Source of the DNA: Tanypteryx hageni
Lineage: Eukaryota > Arthropoda > Insecta > Odonata > Petaluridae
Length of the DNA stretch: 64,000 nucleotides
NCBI GenBank assembly: GCA_028673005.1
Contig: CM054115.1
Location: forward strand, 7,175,501 to 7,239,500
Direction: 5' to 3'
The position numbers and the translations under genes were made by a program. Positions 55,734 to 64,000 of the stretch are shown here, in pieces. How positions within the stretch are numbered: the first letter of the stretch is position 1; each line of letters starts with the position of its first letter. Under the pieces are notes generated by a model. That model saw nothing but the letters and a program-made list of their open reading frames with translations, was not told the origin of the DNA and did not search any database.

Positions 55734-55760
55734 TTTCGAGAGCAATGCTCTCATCATCAG
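55734..55760 (-). ncRNA. Hammerhead-ribozyme-like core (PLE-type)
   Basis: Minus strand reads CTGATGA, then T, GAGAGC-ATT-GCTCTC (6-bp stem II) and GAAA: an exact hammerhead CUGAUGA...GAAA core. The flank TACGTA after GAAA could be the stem III strand, with ACGTA at about 55,857 upstream as a possible partner. Stem I is not resolved. PLE terminal repeats and retrozymes commonly hold such cores, and the TTTCGAGAGCA..GCTCTCATCATCAG phrase fits a PLE terminal repeat. Confidence 0.55.
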
Positions 55761-55764
55761 TAGC

Positions 55765-56075
55765 TGATTGCGTTTTTAGTGAAAGGTTCCCTTGGCGACA
55801 GAATAGATTCTTGAACTCGAGATTATCATTGATATATGGATTTTTATATGCATACTACGTTGTAGCGTAATGGACAGAGAAAGAATAAGTTTTTTATACG
55901 GGGGCGATTACTAAAAAGACAAAACTTAGTCAAAGAAATGAACGTCATGTTTTACAGAGTAAAAAACTCAATATTTCTCGCGTGGGCCGTCATACCTACT
56001 AAATAAACGTATAATGTAAAATAAAGCTCCTATGAGCAATGTTAGCATTAATTTCTGTTAATTTTAAATCTATCA
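55765..56075. other. Unassigned stretch
   Basis: No gene seen; may be the rest of a PLE terminal repeat on the minus strand. Confidence 0.4.
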
Positions 56076-56198
56076 CGGCGAGAAGTCCTCGCAGTAAGCC
56101 GGCCGCGGCGCAAGTCCTCTTGGTGTGACGGTCGCGGCGAAATGAACCTAGGCGGCGAGACGGCTTCGGCGAAATGACCTCACCGAGAAGTCCCGTTC
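56076..56198. repeat. GC-rich minisatellite (GGCGAAATGACCT-type)
   Basis: Four diverged units of about 30 bp: GGCGAGAAGTCCTCGCAG, GGCGCAAGTCCTCTTGGT, GGCGAAATGAACCTAGGC, GGCGAAATGACCTCACCG, each ending in an ACGGCTTC/GGCCGC-like piece. It stands out in the AT-rich surroundings. Confidence 0.65.
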
Positions 56199-56199
56199 C

Positions 56200-56640
56200 C
56201 TTCTCAAATACCTTGTTAAGTTAGATTGACGAATAATGTATAGAATTCGAGATTGGAGGGGATGATGGGATTGGAACTTGCAGAGCATCGACCTTTAAAA
56301 GATGAAAAACCCACTCCGGTGTAATATCTAAAAGAATGTTATGAAAATACGAGGCACTGTTGGGGAGGATAGGGAATGGTAGAGGTCCTTAACTACAAGC
56401 GGCACATTTATTGAAGCTTCTATTCTCATCCTCCACGCTCCTTATCTCGAGCTTCCTGGAGAAGGATTGACACTAGGGAACCATTCCTTTCACAAATCGA
56501 AGGAAAACTCAAAGGATAGTGGTTCTTCCGCGACAAGGCAGCAAAACTGGCCCAGCGGGGGACAAGCAAGACCGGGGAAAGGGATTTTAAGCCACTTTCC
56601 GTTGCTCAAGACACGCCGCCTGGGACGAATCCCACTAGAA
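56200..56640. other. Unassigned stretch
   Basis: No recognisable feature; the frame 56467-56733 has no motif. Confidence 0.45.
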
Positions 56641-56649
56641 CATAACCCT

Positions 56650-56804
56650 TTACCGTCTGTTAATGAAATAACGAAATTTATTTTTTCGTCTTCGTTACGT
56701 TTTCCGTTACGGCTATTTGAAAAATTTCGTTAACGTTTTTCGTTATGTAAATCCAAAATAATTCCGTTATTCCATTACGTTACGCGTAACGTTTTCCAGC
56801 ACTG
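56650..56804. repeat. CGTTA-rich degenerate repeat ending in CAGTGCTGG-like TIR
   Basis: CGTTACG, CGTTAACG, CGTTATG and TAACGAAA recur about a dozen times. The right end, read inverted, is CAGTGCTGGAAAACGTTACG, which looks like a hAT-type terminus (CAGTG...). The partner end was not found. Confidence 0.5.
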
Positions 56805-57015
56805 ATTTGAACAAAAGTTTGAATTCTGGAAATAAATCTTCAAGGCAATTTATCCTCAGATATGATTTTCAATAATATAACTTTGGAGAATGCGCTTTGA
56901 ATTTTCCAAGAAAATAATTTGTGAGGAAGAAAGCAGATAGTGCTCCCTTACTACGCGAGGTTGCTGCAGTAGGACAGTATTTGAGAAAGGAATTGGGCAA
57001 TGACAAGTGCCCTAA
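56805..57015. other. Unassigned spacer
   Basis: No feature seen. Confidence 0.45.
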
Positions 57016-57019
57016 CAGT

Positions 57020-57308
57020 GGGAATGGGTTGTTTGTTTGTATGGAATTTCTGGCTAATCAAACTCTAGGATTATTATAGCCATTACTCCTTCCATACCGA
57101 ACATTTGCCTACTCTTTACGAAAAACAACAAGGGGCCAACTGCTTAACGACCCTTCCGAAGGACGGAGCGCTTACTTGTGTTGTCTCATCAAATCACACA
57201 AGTCGAGGACCGGACGATACCAGGTTGAAAAATCCAACCTCCGCCGAATTCGAACTTGGGATCGCTGCGTGGAAGGCCAGCGCTCTAATCACTCCGCCAC
57301 CCCTGTGG
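57020..57308 (-). mobile_element. tRNA-derived SINE, copy 2
   Basis: Minus strand: head GGGGTGGCGGAGTGATTAGA, GCGCTGGCCTTCCACGCAGC, B-box-like AAGTTCGAATTC; body CGTCCTTCGGAAGGGTCGTT, AAGCAGTTGGCCCC, TTTCGTAAAGAGTAGGCAAA; tail with CATACAAACAAACAA. The body matches copy 1 (11192) but the tRNA-like head differs. Confidence 0.7.
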
Positions 57309-57309
57309 G

Positions 57310-57565
57310 GTATGGGTGGGAAATTTTGTAAGGAGGATGTTCGGCTTATTTGGTAATAACCATTTTACCCATCGAGGCACTATATGTATTGTGGGCGAGG
57401 GCCTTGTGGCCCATTTTCAACATTTCGCGGCCCACCATTGCGCTGCGGCCCATACTTGGAAAACCCTGCTCTAGAGCGCCGTCCATTCTACACTCTTCAC
57501 CCGCGAAACGCAACATCGAATCTCCCGTAATGCGGACAGTAAGCTTACCTTTGGGGTCTGGTTTA
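57310..57565. other. Unassigned stretch
   Basis: A GGCCCA-rich palindromic bit (GTGGCCCATTTTCAACATTT, CGCGGCCCACCATTGCGCTG) near 57405-57460 looks TE-derived; no gene. Confidence 0.4.
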
Positions 57566-57567
57566 TT

Positions 57568-57887
57568 TCATTCGGTGGGGTTTTCTGATGTATTCCCTTT
57601 GCTCCTCCTCGCTTTCCTCCATTCGCTGGCTCTTTCTTTGTGGGTGCTACTCCTGAGGGATACGTTTTTTGTTAGCTCCTCAAAGTTCTTTTTCGCCTTC
57701 TTCAGCTCCTCTTTTAGACCGTGAAAATGTTGTCCTTTGCGCACGTTATGCACGTCCATCCCCCCCTTAAACACTCGTCTATCTTATTTTTTGTGCAGGT
57801 TAAATGAAACGACGCACCACAATCGGAGCACTGTACGCCGTTCCTCAACTTCTTCTTGCAAACTTTGCACTTAATCGCCGCTTCCAT
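57568..57887 (-). pseudogene. LINE ORF1-like protein with PHD-type finger
   Basis: ATG at 57887: MEAAIKCKVCKKKLRNGVQC, SDCGASFHLTCTKNKIDECL, RGGWTCITCAKDN. Cys/His order is C-x2-C, C-x2-C, H-x2-C, C-x2-C, a PHD-like finger of the sort found at the start of ORF1 in several CR1-like LINEs. After a shift near 57735 the other frame continues as a Lys/Glu-rich helix (HGLKEELKKAKKNFEELTKN). The frame ends at 57568. It is antisense to the LINE that follows at 58024, so the two are separate insertions or rearranged. Confidence 0.5.
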
Positions 57888-58023
57888 GCCATCATTTCCC
57901 CTTTCACCATACTCCAGTAATCTTATTTTTGAAGTGGTTCGTTATTATACACAGAATTTTTCATTGTGCTAGGGCTTTTTTAGGTTAGATTTAAGGAATT
58001 GTAATTATTCAGCAAGCGTTGAG

Positions 58024-61000
58024 ATGCACGTCAAGAGTAGATCAGATGATAGGGTAAGGTGTAGGCGTCTTACAGGTATGGGATTAATTGAGAGCGCATT
58101 AGAGAAAAATGTAATAAATCCGTGTGGTAACAGAATTATTGAAGGTCTGGGGATAGCCGATTTACTATGCAACAGTTCCGTACATAATGCGTACGGCCGT
58201 CATACCACTATAAACTCGAAGATAAGTAATTGTAGAATACATTCCAAGCGTAGAAATATTCGACGTAATAGGGAGGACAAGGAGCAGTAAATAATAATAA
58301 TTCAGTAGCAGGCGAGGCATCGTTACGTAGTAATAGCGATTACAGTTAACTGTTCCAGCATTCGCAGGAAGGAGGCCGAACTTGATCATCTTATTCGTAA
58401 TCTGCGTGCTGATGTAGTGATAGGTATAGAAAGTTGGCTAACGGCGGACATAGCCAGCCAGGAGATCTTTCCTCGTGACTATAGCGTTTTTAGAAAAGAT
58501 CGATTTAGCCGGTCGGGAGGTGGAGTCTTTATAGCAGTTAGCAAAAAAGACGATAGTTATCCAATACTGATTTGCGACGACGAAGTCGAAAGTGTTTGAT
58601 GTAGTGTGAAAAGAAGCGACTGTAAAATTAAATATTTGCGCCTTTTATAGAACAGCAAATGCGAGCGTGGAAACTATATATTTTCTAAAGAAACAAGTGG
58701 CGACGCTAAGTTCGATTCAAAAAGATAAAACCATTATAATCGGTGGCGGTTTCAATCTTCCGTAAATTGATTGGAGGCATAATTGCTTTTATCGCGGTGG
58801 TAGAGATCGTGAATCGTGCGAAGCTTTACTTGAAACTTTCGGCAAACACTCATTGTATCAGTTAGTGAGATTTTCCACGAGATTTAATAATATATTAGAT
58901 TTATTGGCTACTAATCTATGAATACGGTATCTGTTGCTGAGGAAATAAGCAATCACAACTCCGTGTACGTGGAGTTTCACTTGAACATTGAGAAACAGGT
59001 TAAGGCTAAAAGAAAGCTTTATGTATTCGCCAAAGCCGATTTCACAAGATTTAGGTCTTTTCTGCGAAATAAATATACTTATTTCTGCAAGGTAACAAAT
59101 ATTGCAGAAGCGGAAGAATCTTGGTGCATGTTCAGAGATATGATGCGAGAGTGTACAGATAAATTTATTCCAAGCAAACTGAAGCGTGATTATACAGAAC
59201 CTATATGGTACAACCAGGAAGTTAGGAGCCCTTTCCTACAGCAAGGAAAAATCCACTCTCATGTAAATAACACATCCTGAACAGGTACGGTCAAACAAAT
59301 TGCAACGATAAGGCAGCAATACAGGGAGGCGCGCTCCATAGCCAACCAGAGTGTTAATGCGTAATGCGTTTAACAATTACAAAAAGAAGGTTTTACAGGA
59401 TAGCTTAAAAGAGAACCCGAAAGCATTTTGGTCTGACGTCAGGAAAGTCCAAGGTAGAGGCCCTACAATTGCGTCACTGAGGTCGGAAACGGGAAATATA
59501 GTTCACGATAGTGCGGAGAAAGCAAACCTATTAAATCAACACTTTCAGAAAGCTTTTACTCCAAATGACGATGAATGTGAAACTCCTATTCCTATGCATC
59601 AGGGCGACTCGATGGAAGATTTGATATTATCGAAAAATGGCATCGCGCTCCAACTTCATTCGATTAAACCAAATAAATCTCCTGGGCAGGAGGAAATACC
59701 CGTATGAGTATTGAAAGAGTTAGCTTATGCAATCGCACCGTATTTGAAAATTATATTCGAGAAATCCGTTACGGAAGGTGTCGTTCCTAAAGATTGGAGG
59801 GTTGCACACGTTACGACCATCCATAAGGACGGCGACAAAGAGAACCCCGAAAATTATAGGCCAATTTCATTAACTTCATTATCGTGCAAGATACTTGAGC
59901 ACATAATCTTTTGCACTGTAACGCGCTATTTAGATGGTCCCTCATAGTTTAGCGGATGCCAGCACAGATACCGGAGAGGTAGATCATGCGAAACGCAGCT
60001 CGGCCTGTTCGTGGATGATTTGTTGCGATGCGGAGAGAAAAATTCTCAGGTCGATGCCATATTCATAAACTTCAGGAAGGTATTTGATAAAGCATCTCAT
60101 AAGAAATTAATTGTGAAGTTAGGACAATATGGTATAAATCCAAAAATTGTCAGTTGGGTGAGAGACTTCCTCTCGAATAGAGAATAGATAGTTGTCATCG
60201 ATGGGAAATACTCATCCCCCGTTCAAGTTGCGTCGGGTGCTCCTCAGGGAAGTGTATTGGGCCCTCTGCTGCTCTTTATGTAAATGATATCTGCTCGGTA
60301 GTTCTTAGTAAAATTAGACTTTTCGCCGATGACACCGTTCTATAAAAAAAGAGATAAAAAACCAGAAGGACCATCAATCTCTGCGTAAAGACTTGAGAGC
60401 CATTTCAGCGTGGTGCAAAGAATGGCGAATTGACATTAATTACACTAAATGTGCCGCAGTTACGTTCTGGAAAAGTAAGAACATTGAAGTAGGTTTCATG
60501 TATAAAATAGATGGAATGAATATTCAAGCAGCCGAGTATGTAAAATATTTAGGAGTAATCCTTCTTGGGACATCCACATTCGTCGAGAAACTGGCTTTCA
60601 TAGGTAGAATAATACGGAACACTACCGAAAAAGTACGTGAAACATGTTACTTATCACTGATTAGACCACAAGTGAAATACGCCTCAAGCATATTGGATCC
60701 ATACAAGAAGGGACATATAATTCAATTAGAAAGAGTACATCGCACCGCATCCAGATTTGTAAAACAAAAGTACGAACATAAGGAAAGCGTCACCTCATTA
60801 TTGAGTGATTTGAAATGGGTACCACTGGAGGACCGTAGATTGAACTCAAGGTTGAGGCTTCTGGAGAAATATAGGTCGGAATGTCTAAAAGACGAGGTTG
60901 TAGGAATAATTGAAGCCCCAACGTATATAGGTAGAAACGACCGTGACGATAAGATACGTGAGATAGATTGTAGGACGGAGCGTTATCTAGGCTAATTATT

Positions 61001-61135
61001 TCCGAGGACAATACGAGATCAAAATTGAAATTTTCAACCTGCTAGAGAGAATGTTTAGGTAGGTTTTAGAGCATTGTACCCCCTGCCACCCACCAATTAA
61101 GTAAATTACAGGGTAACATGTAGATGTAGTTACTG
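58024..61135 (+). mobile_element. CR1/L2-like LINE, heavily decayed
   Basis: APE endonuclease, linker, RT and C-terminal region follow in order on +, with the 3' end ACAGGGTAACATGTAGATGT at about 61,110-61,130, an ATGTAG-type tail. The 5' part 58024-58290 is an 88-residue frame of unknown nature that could be the end of ORF1. Confidence 0.7.
58340..60995 (+). pseudogene. LINE ORF2 remnant (endonuclease + RT)
   Basis: Endonuclease: NCSSIRRKEAELDHLIRNLR, ADVVIGIESWLTADI, DYSVFRKDRFSRSGGGVFIA (58370-58560), IIIGGGFNLP, stop, IDW (58735-58775; the expected GGDFN Asp is Gly), then RFNNILDLLATNL. Linker: FTRFRSFLRNKYTYF, NPKAFWSDVRKVQGRGPTIA. RT: SIKPNKSPGQEEIPV, VPKDWRVAHVTTIHKDGDKE, NPENYRPISLTSLSCKILEH, RRGRSCETQLGLFVDDLLRC, VDAIFINFRKVFDKASHKKL, SGAPQGSVLGPLLL, then LDFSPMT-like relic of the F.DD box. 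C-terminal: AISAWCKEWRIDINYTKCAA, YVKYLGVILLGTSTF, YLSLIRPQVKYASSILDPYK, LERVHRTASRFVKQKY ending at 60995. Many stops and shifts. Confidence 0.8.
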
Positions 61136-61800
61136 ATAATGCTGAATACCGAATATTCAGCCACCGAATATCCACATAAAATAAACCTACTTGTCAAATT
61201 GATTTCTGAAAAATAATAATTATTGGATGTTTGTAAAATACCTATTAAATCAATAACACAAAGAACCCTCAATGTTTGGAATTTAGAATCTATACTGTGC
61301 CTTATTGTGTCCTATTTATAGAAAAAATATTTGATGGCGTTTTAATTTTAATTTTTGTGTGCTCATTAATATGATTGGTTACTATGTGATGGAAAGCATT
61401 TCACTTCAGAAATAAATATTCGTATTTGAGAGTTGGTTCTTGGAATTTTATTTTGCTGTCAGGCTTTGGCTTGTTACCAAATTTGTCCTCCATTTCCAAT
61501 AGTTTCGAGAATAAGTTTTATAGTTTTTATTCTTTCTCATTTTTAATCTTTTGTTTTTCAGTCTGTACTATCGAAATAAAAGTTTAATATTTTAAGAATT
61601 TTACTCAATTTTATGATTTAATTTTTAATTTTGGCTGCTCATTATTCGGTTTAATATTTGGTAAATTTTCACCGAATTCGAATACCAAACCGAATATCCA
61701 TTTAGTCAAATTCCGAAAACTATCGAATTCAGAATAGTGGAAAAAATGGCCGAACACCGAATACGCGAATTAATAATCCCAGTCAATAATTCCAAATTAG
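61135..61800. repeat. Possible element bounded by CCGAATA-type repeats
   Basis: GAATACCGAATATTCAGCCA at 61142 and the cluster CACCGAATTCGAATACCAAA, CCGAATATCC, CCGAATACGCG at 61668-61772 carry the same CGAAT word in both orientations. The middle is AT-rich with no gene. It could be one non-autonomous DNA element of about 630 bp. Confidence 0.35.
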
Positions 61801-61989
61801 ACGAAACCGGCAACAATGCAAATAAACTGATTTGTGGACCGATTGGATTCGTATTAAAAAATCGAAGAAAGAAAAATAAAATTTCCTCTTTCAGGCGTTC
61901 TTTGGTTTAAGTCTCAAGTTTGTACGACTAAAAATAAGTAATTTTAAAATTGTAACCAAGAATGGCTTGCACGATTCGTTTCAGCCAGG

Positions 61990-62140
61990 GCATCGAACCG
62001 GAAAGGAACCGAAAACCGAAACCGAAAAATCGTTATTTTATCTGGAATGAAACCGAACCCGAGCAGAAAAAAATATTTTTATGAACCCGAACCGAAACAG
62101 AAAACCGTTATTTATTTCGTCCCATTTTTTCGGTTCGCAT
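61990..62140. repeat. AACCGAAA-type degenerate repeat
   Basis: GAACCGGAAAGGAACCGAAA, ACCGAAACCGAAAAATCG, AACCCGAACCGAAACAG and, inverted, TTTTTTCGGTTCG recur through about 150 bp. Similar in style to the CGTTA and CCGAATA repeats but a different word. Confidence 0.5.
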
Positions 62141-62159
62141 AAACAGAGAGAGTGAAAGA

Positions 62160-62645
62160 AGGGTTTTTCTTTTTGCTTTAATATGAGTGTTTTTTGATAG
62201 CCTCACTTTTCAACACCGAGTAATGCAAAGGCTCAAGATTTACTTGAGAATACATGCTCCTATGCCTTTGGAGAGATGCATCTTTGTGATGATATCTGTC
62301 GGTTCAATGGCGGGATTTTCCATGGGCATCTCAATACATAGAGAGAGGGTGAAGTATATATCCTGCTGAGGTTTCCCAGAACCCTGTTAAACGAGACTAG
62401 CGGAAAGGAACTTAGTGGTACTTTGAAGATAGCCGCTAATCGTCTTGGTACCCTCCCTCTGAGCCTACCCCGTGGAGTGTTCCGTGTCAAAATGTTTCAC
62501 GGTTCTAAACTTGGATTTCGCTTAAAGACCGTATTGCACGCTGAAGCTTTATCCGAGTATAGGCGTATTAACACTCGGAGTACGGACCTAAGTGGTTTCA
62601 CATCGAGTCCGGACCCGGGTCCTAGAGGACCCAGCTTCTAAAATC
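62160..62645. other. GC-richer block, unassigned
   Basis: Composition rises and short frames exist on both strands (62423-62641 +, 62260-62490 -), with palindromic GGACCCGGGTCC at 62613. No motif recognised. Confidence 0.35.
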
Positions 62646-62920
62646 ATTTTCTCACAATAATATTTAACATCCAAGTAATCAATGAATGAAAATTAAATAA
62701 GGATAATGATTTATACAATAAATAGTGTAATAATGGTATATATTTGCACAATTAAATACATAATTAAGCATATAAATAAAAATGAAATAATTTTCTTTTT
62801 TTTTAAGGATAACATTTATTAATACCAAAAAATTTATTTTTTAAGGTAATTTCAGTTAGTTTGATTCAGTTAATCTTATGTTAGTTTGATTCATCTTAGT
62901 TGGAAATGCAATTAATACAT
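62645..62920. other. AT-rich 3' flank of piggyBac gene
   Basis: No gene; no TTAA-anchored TIR could be assigned with confidence although several TTAA words occur. Confidence 0.4.
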
Positions 62921-62923
62921 AAT

Positions 62924-64000
62924 ATTTTAGTCTCTTTTATGGAGTGGTTCTTGCATACAAAATTTTTACATTTGTCACATTTTGAAGTGTATATATTGTC
63001 CCCCCAGTGCAGAAGCTGCACTTACCTCTCTTCTTTCTTTCACCTCTAGTTACTTCAGGTTCCTTTCTTGCCCAAGAAACTTTCCTGTCTGTCAACTCAA
63101 TACAACGAAGAACGCTTTTCTGATAATTTTTCCCACTTGTGTCTTCCATTGTCCTGGCTCGTCTTTCAATGTTTTCTTTGATCAATGACATTCCTAATGA
63201 TTCCAAAAATAATTTTCTTATCTTCTGCAAACCAGATTCCAGAAACTAATTATTTTTTGTCCAAATAACGAAAGCGTTGTACGCTGCTACGTCAAGAATG
63301 TTAAAAAAAGACGCAACGGCCATCTTCTTACTGCTCGAGCGCAAGAGTACTCTCGTATGAGCTTATCTAACATATCCACACCAATCTTGTTAGTATTGTA
63401 AAACAAATTTATTGAAGGCTTGAAACTAGTTTCCTCGCCTGAAATATCATGTTCGTGATGCATGGACGACAAAAGTACGACACACTTCTTTGGTAAATAA
63501 GAACTTAGAAGAATTTACTTCTCTGCCAGAAGTTGAAGTCAACGATGGGGGCAAGCCTTTCCTATTTTTTCTAACAGTTCCAACCATTGTTATTTTTTTT
63601 CAAAAGCTCCTCTGCTAGAGACAAGTTCGTAAAGAAATTGTCAGTGGTGACGTTACGGCCACTTCCATACCAAAACTCGCATAGCTGCTTCACTATTCGC
63701 TGTGACTGTTGTTTTTCCACAACATTTCCAACCTTTCCTAGGTAAACATCAAAATTACAACAATTTTTTGCATCGCACAAAACTCAAATTTTTATGCCAT
63801 ACTTCTTGGGTTTGTTTGGCATATAGACTCTGAAAGGACACCGTCCACGGAAGGACACAAGCTGCTCATCGATGGTCCCAAATGCTGACGCATCATAAGC
63901 TTTTCGACAATTCTCTGCAAACATATTAGAGACTTCACGAAAGGGAGCAAATTTATCTTCTTGACTTCGCGTATTTCGGGTGTTGGTATCGTCGAAACGA
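62924..64000 (-). pseudogene. piggyBac transposase, right part beyond window
   Basis: Minus strand, entering from the window edge: RFDDTNTRNTRSQEDKFAPF, TIDEQLVSFRGRCPFRVYMP, NKPKKYGIKI, stop (about 63785), CDAKNCCNFDVYLGKVG, GRNVTTDNFFTNLSLAEELL (catalytic D in TTDNFF), GTVRKNRKGLPPSL, KPSINLFYNTNKIGVDMLDK (catalytic D in VDMLD), RRWPLRLF, then in another frame NILDVAAYNAFVIWTKNN and ESLGMSLIKENIERRARTME. The C-terminal Cys-rich domain is split by a shift at about 62990: GKCSFC then KCDKCKNFVCKNHSIK ending near 62937. The order and spacing fit DDE_Tnp_1_7. At least two shifts and two stops. Confidence 0.9.

Overview
This window looks like a piece of a large, AT-rich arthropod nuclear genome made almost entirely of transposable elements (TEs) in varied states of decay. 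The inference of an arthropod rests on GT-AG introns, tRNA-derived SINEs, a mix of non-LTR retrotransposons, a Penelope-like element (PLE), and PIF/Harbinger, hAT, Tc1/mariner, pogo/Tigger, piggyBac and Helitron sequences, plus a TE-like protein family I recognise mainly from arthropod genomes. No host gene is recognised with confidence and no species can be named.

Left part (1-15 kb): a LINE remnant (60-600) is followed by an array of about 350-bp diverged units carrying imperfect hairpins (1.13-4.22 kb). Then come a 2.2-kb foldback built from a repeat with Helitron-like 3' ends (4.66-6.85 kb), a decayed Helitron-type N-terminal coding region (7.85-8.64 kb), a foldback MITE, a SINE (11.19 kb), and a broken PIF/Harbinger element. 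The Harbinger has a MADF-type accessory gene on + and the transposase on -. It is split by a repeat copy that itself holds a nested pogo-like element with TA target duplications.

Middle (16-40 kb): a nearly complete Tx1/L1-group-like LINE (ORF1 with a CCHC knuckle; ORF2 open across about 1,140 codons except two stops, but with two endonuclease active-site residues lost); a PLE with RT plus GIY-YIG split by one stop; a piggyBac-type MITE with exact TTAA ends; an unnamed arthropod TE-like protein pseudogene; 1.8 kb of CCCTCCCTTTCT-type polypyrimidine; a structurally complete Harbinger of 4,156 bp (31,406-35,561) with TAA target duplications, a HARBI1-type transposase, a spliced Myb-like partner gene and TTAACCG motif clusters at both ends, inserted into an unknown coding-like sequence; and a CR1/Jockey-like LINE.

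Right part (40-64 kb): a palindromic PLE-type terminal repeat; a Tigger gene broken by a hAT element (8-bp duplication ATGTCCGA); a mariner-like element with about 320-bp inverted repeats; a decayed Helitron; a 6-kb array of the same hairpin-ended repeat seen at 4.66-6.85 kb, itself hit by a tRNA-containing insert and a LINE; a hammerhead-ribozyme-like core (55.7 kb); a second SINE; two LINE remnants; degenerate pentamer-type repeats; and a piggyBac transposase pseudogene running off the right edge.

Functionally the window is a nested TE graveyard. The most notable items are the covarying hairpin array at 1.1-4.2 kb, the hairpin-CTAG repeat family that twice lies just upstream of Helitron coding sequence, the self-cleaving-ribozyme-like motifs of PLE-type repeats, and the well-preserved two-gene Harbinger.
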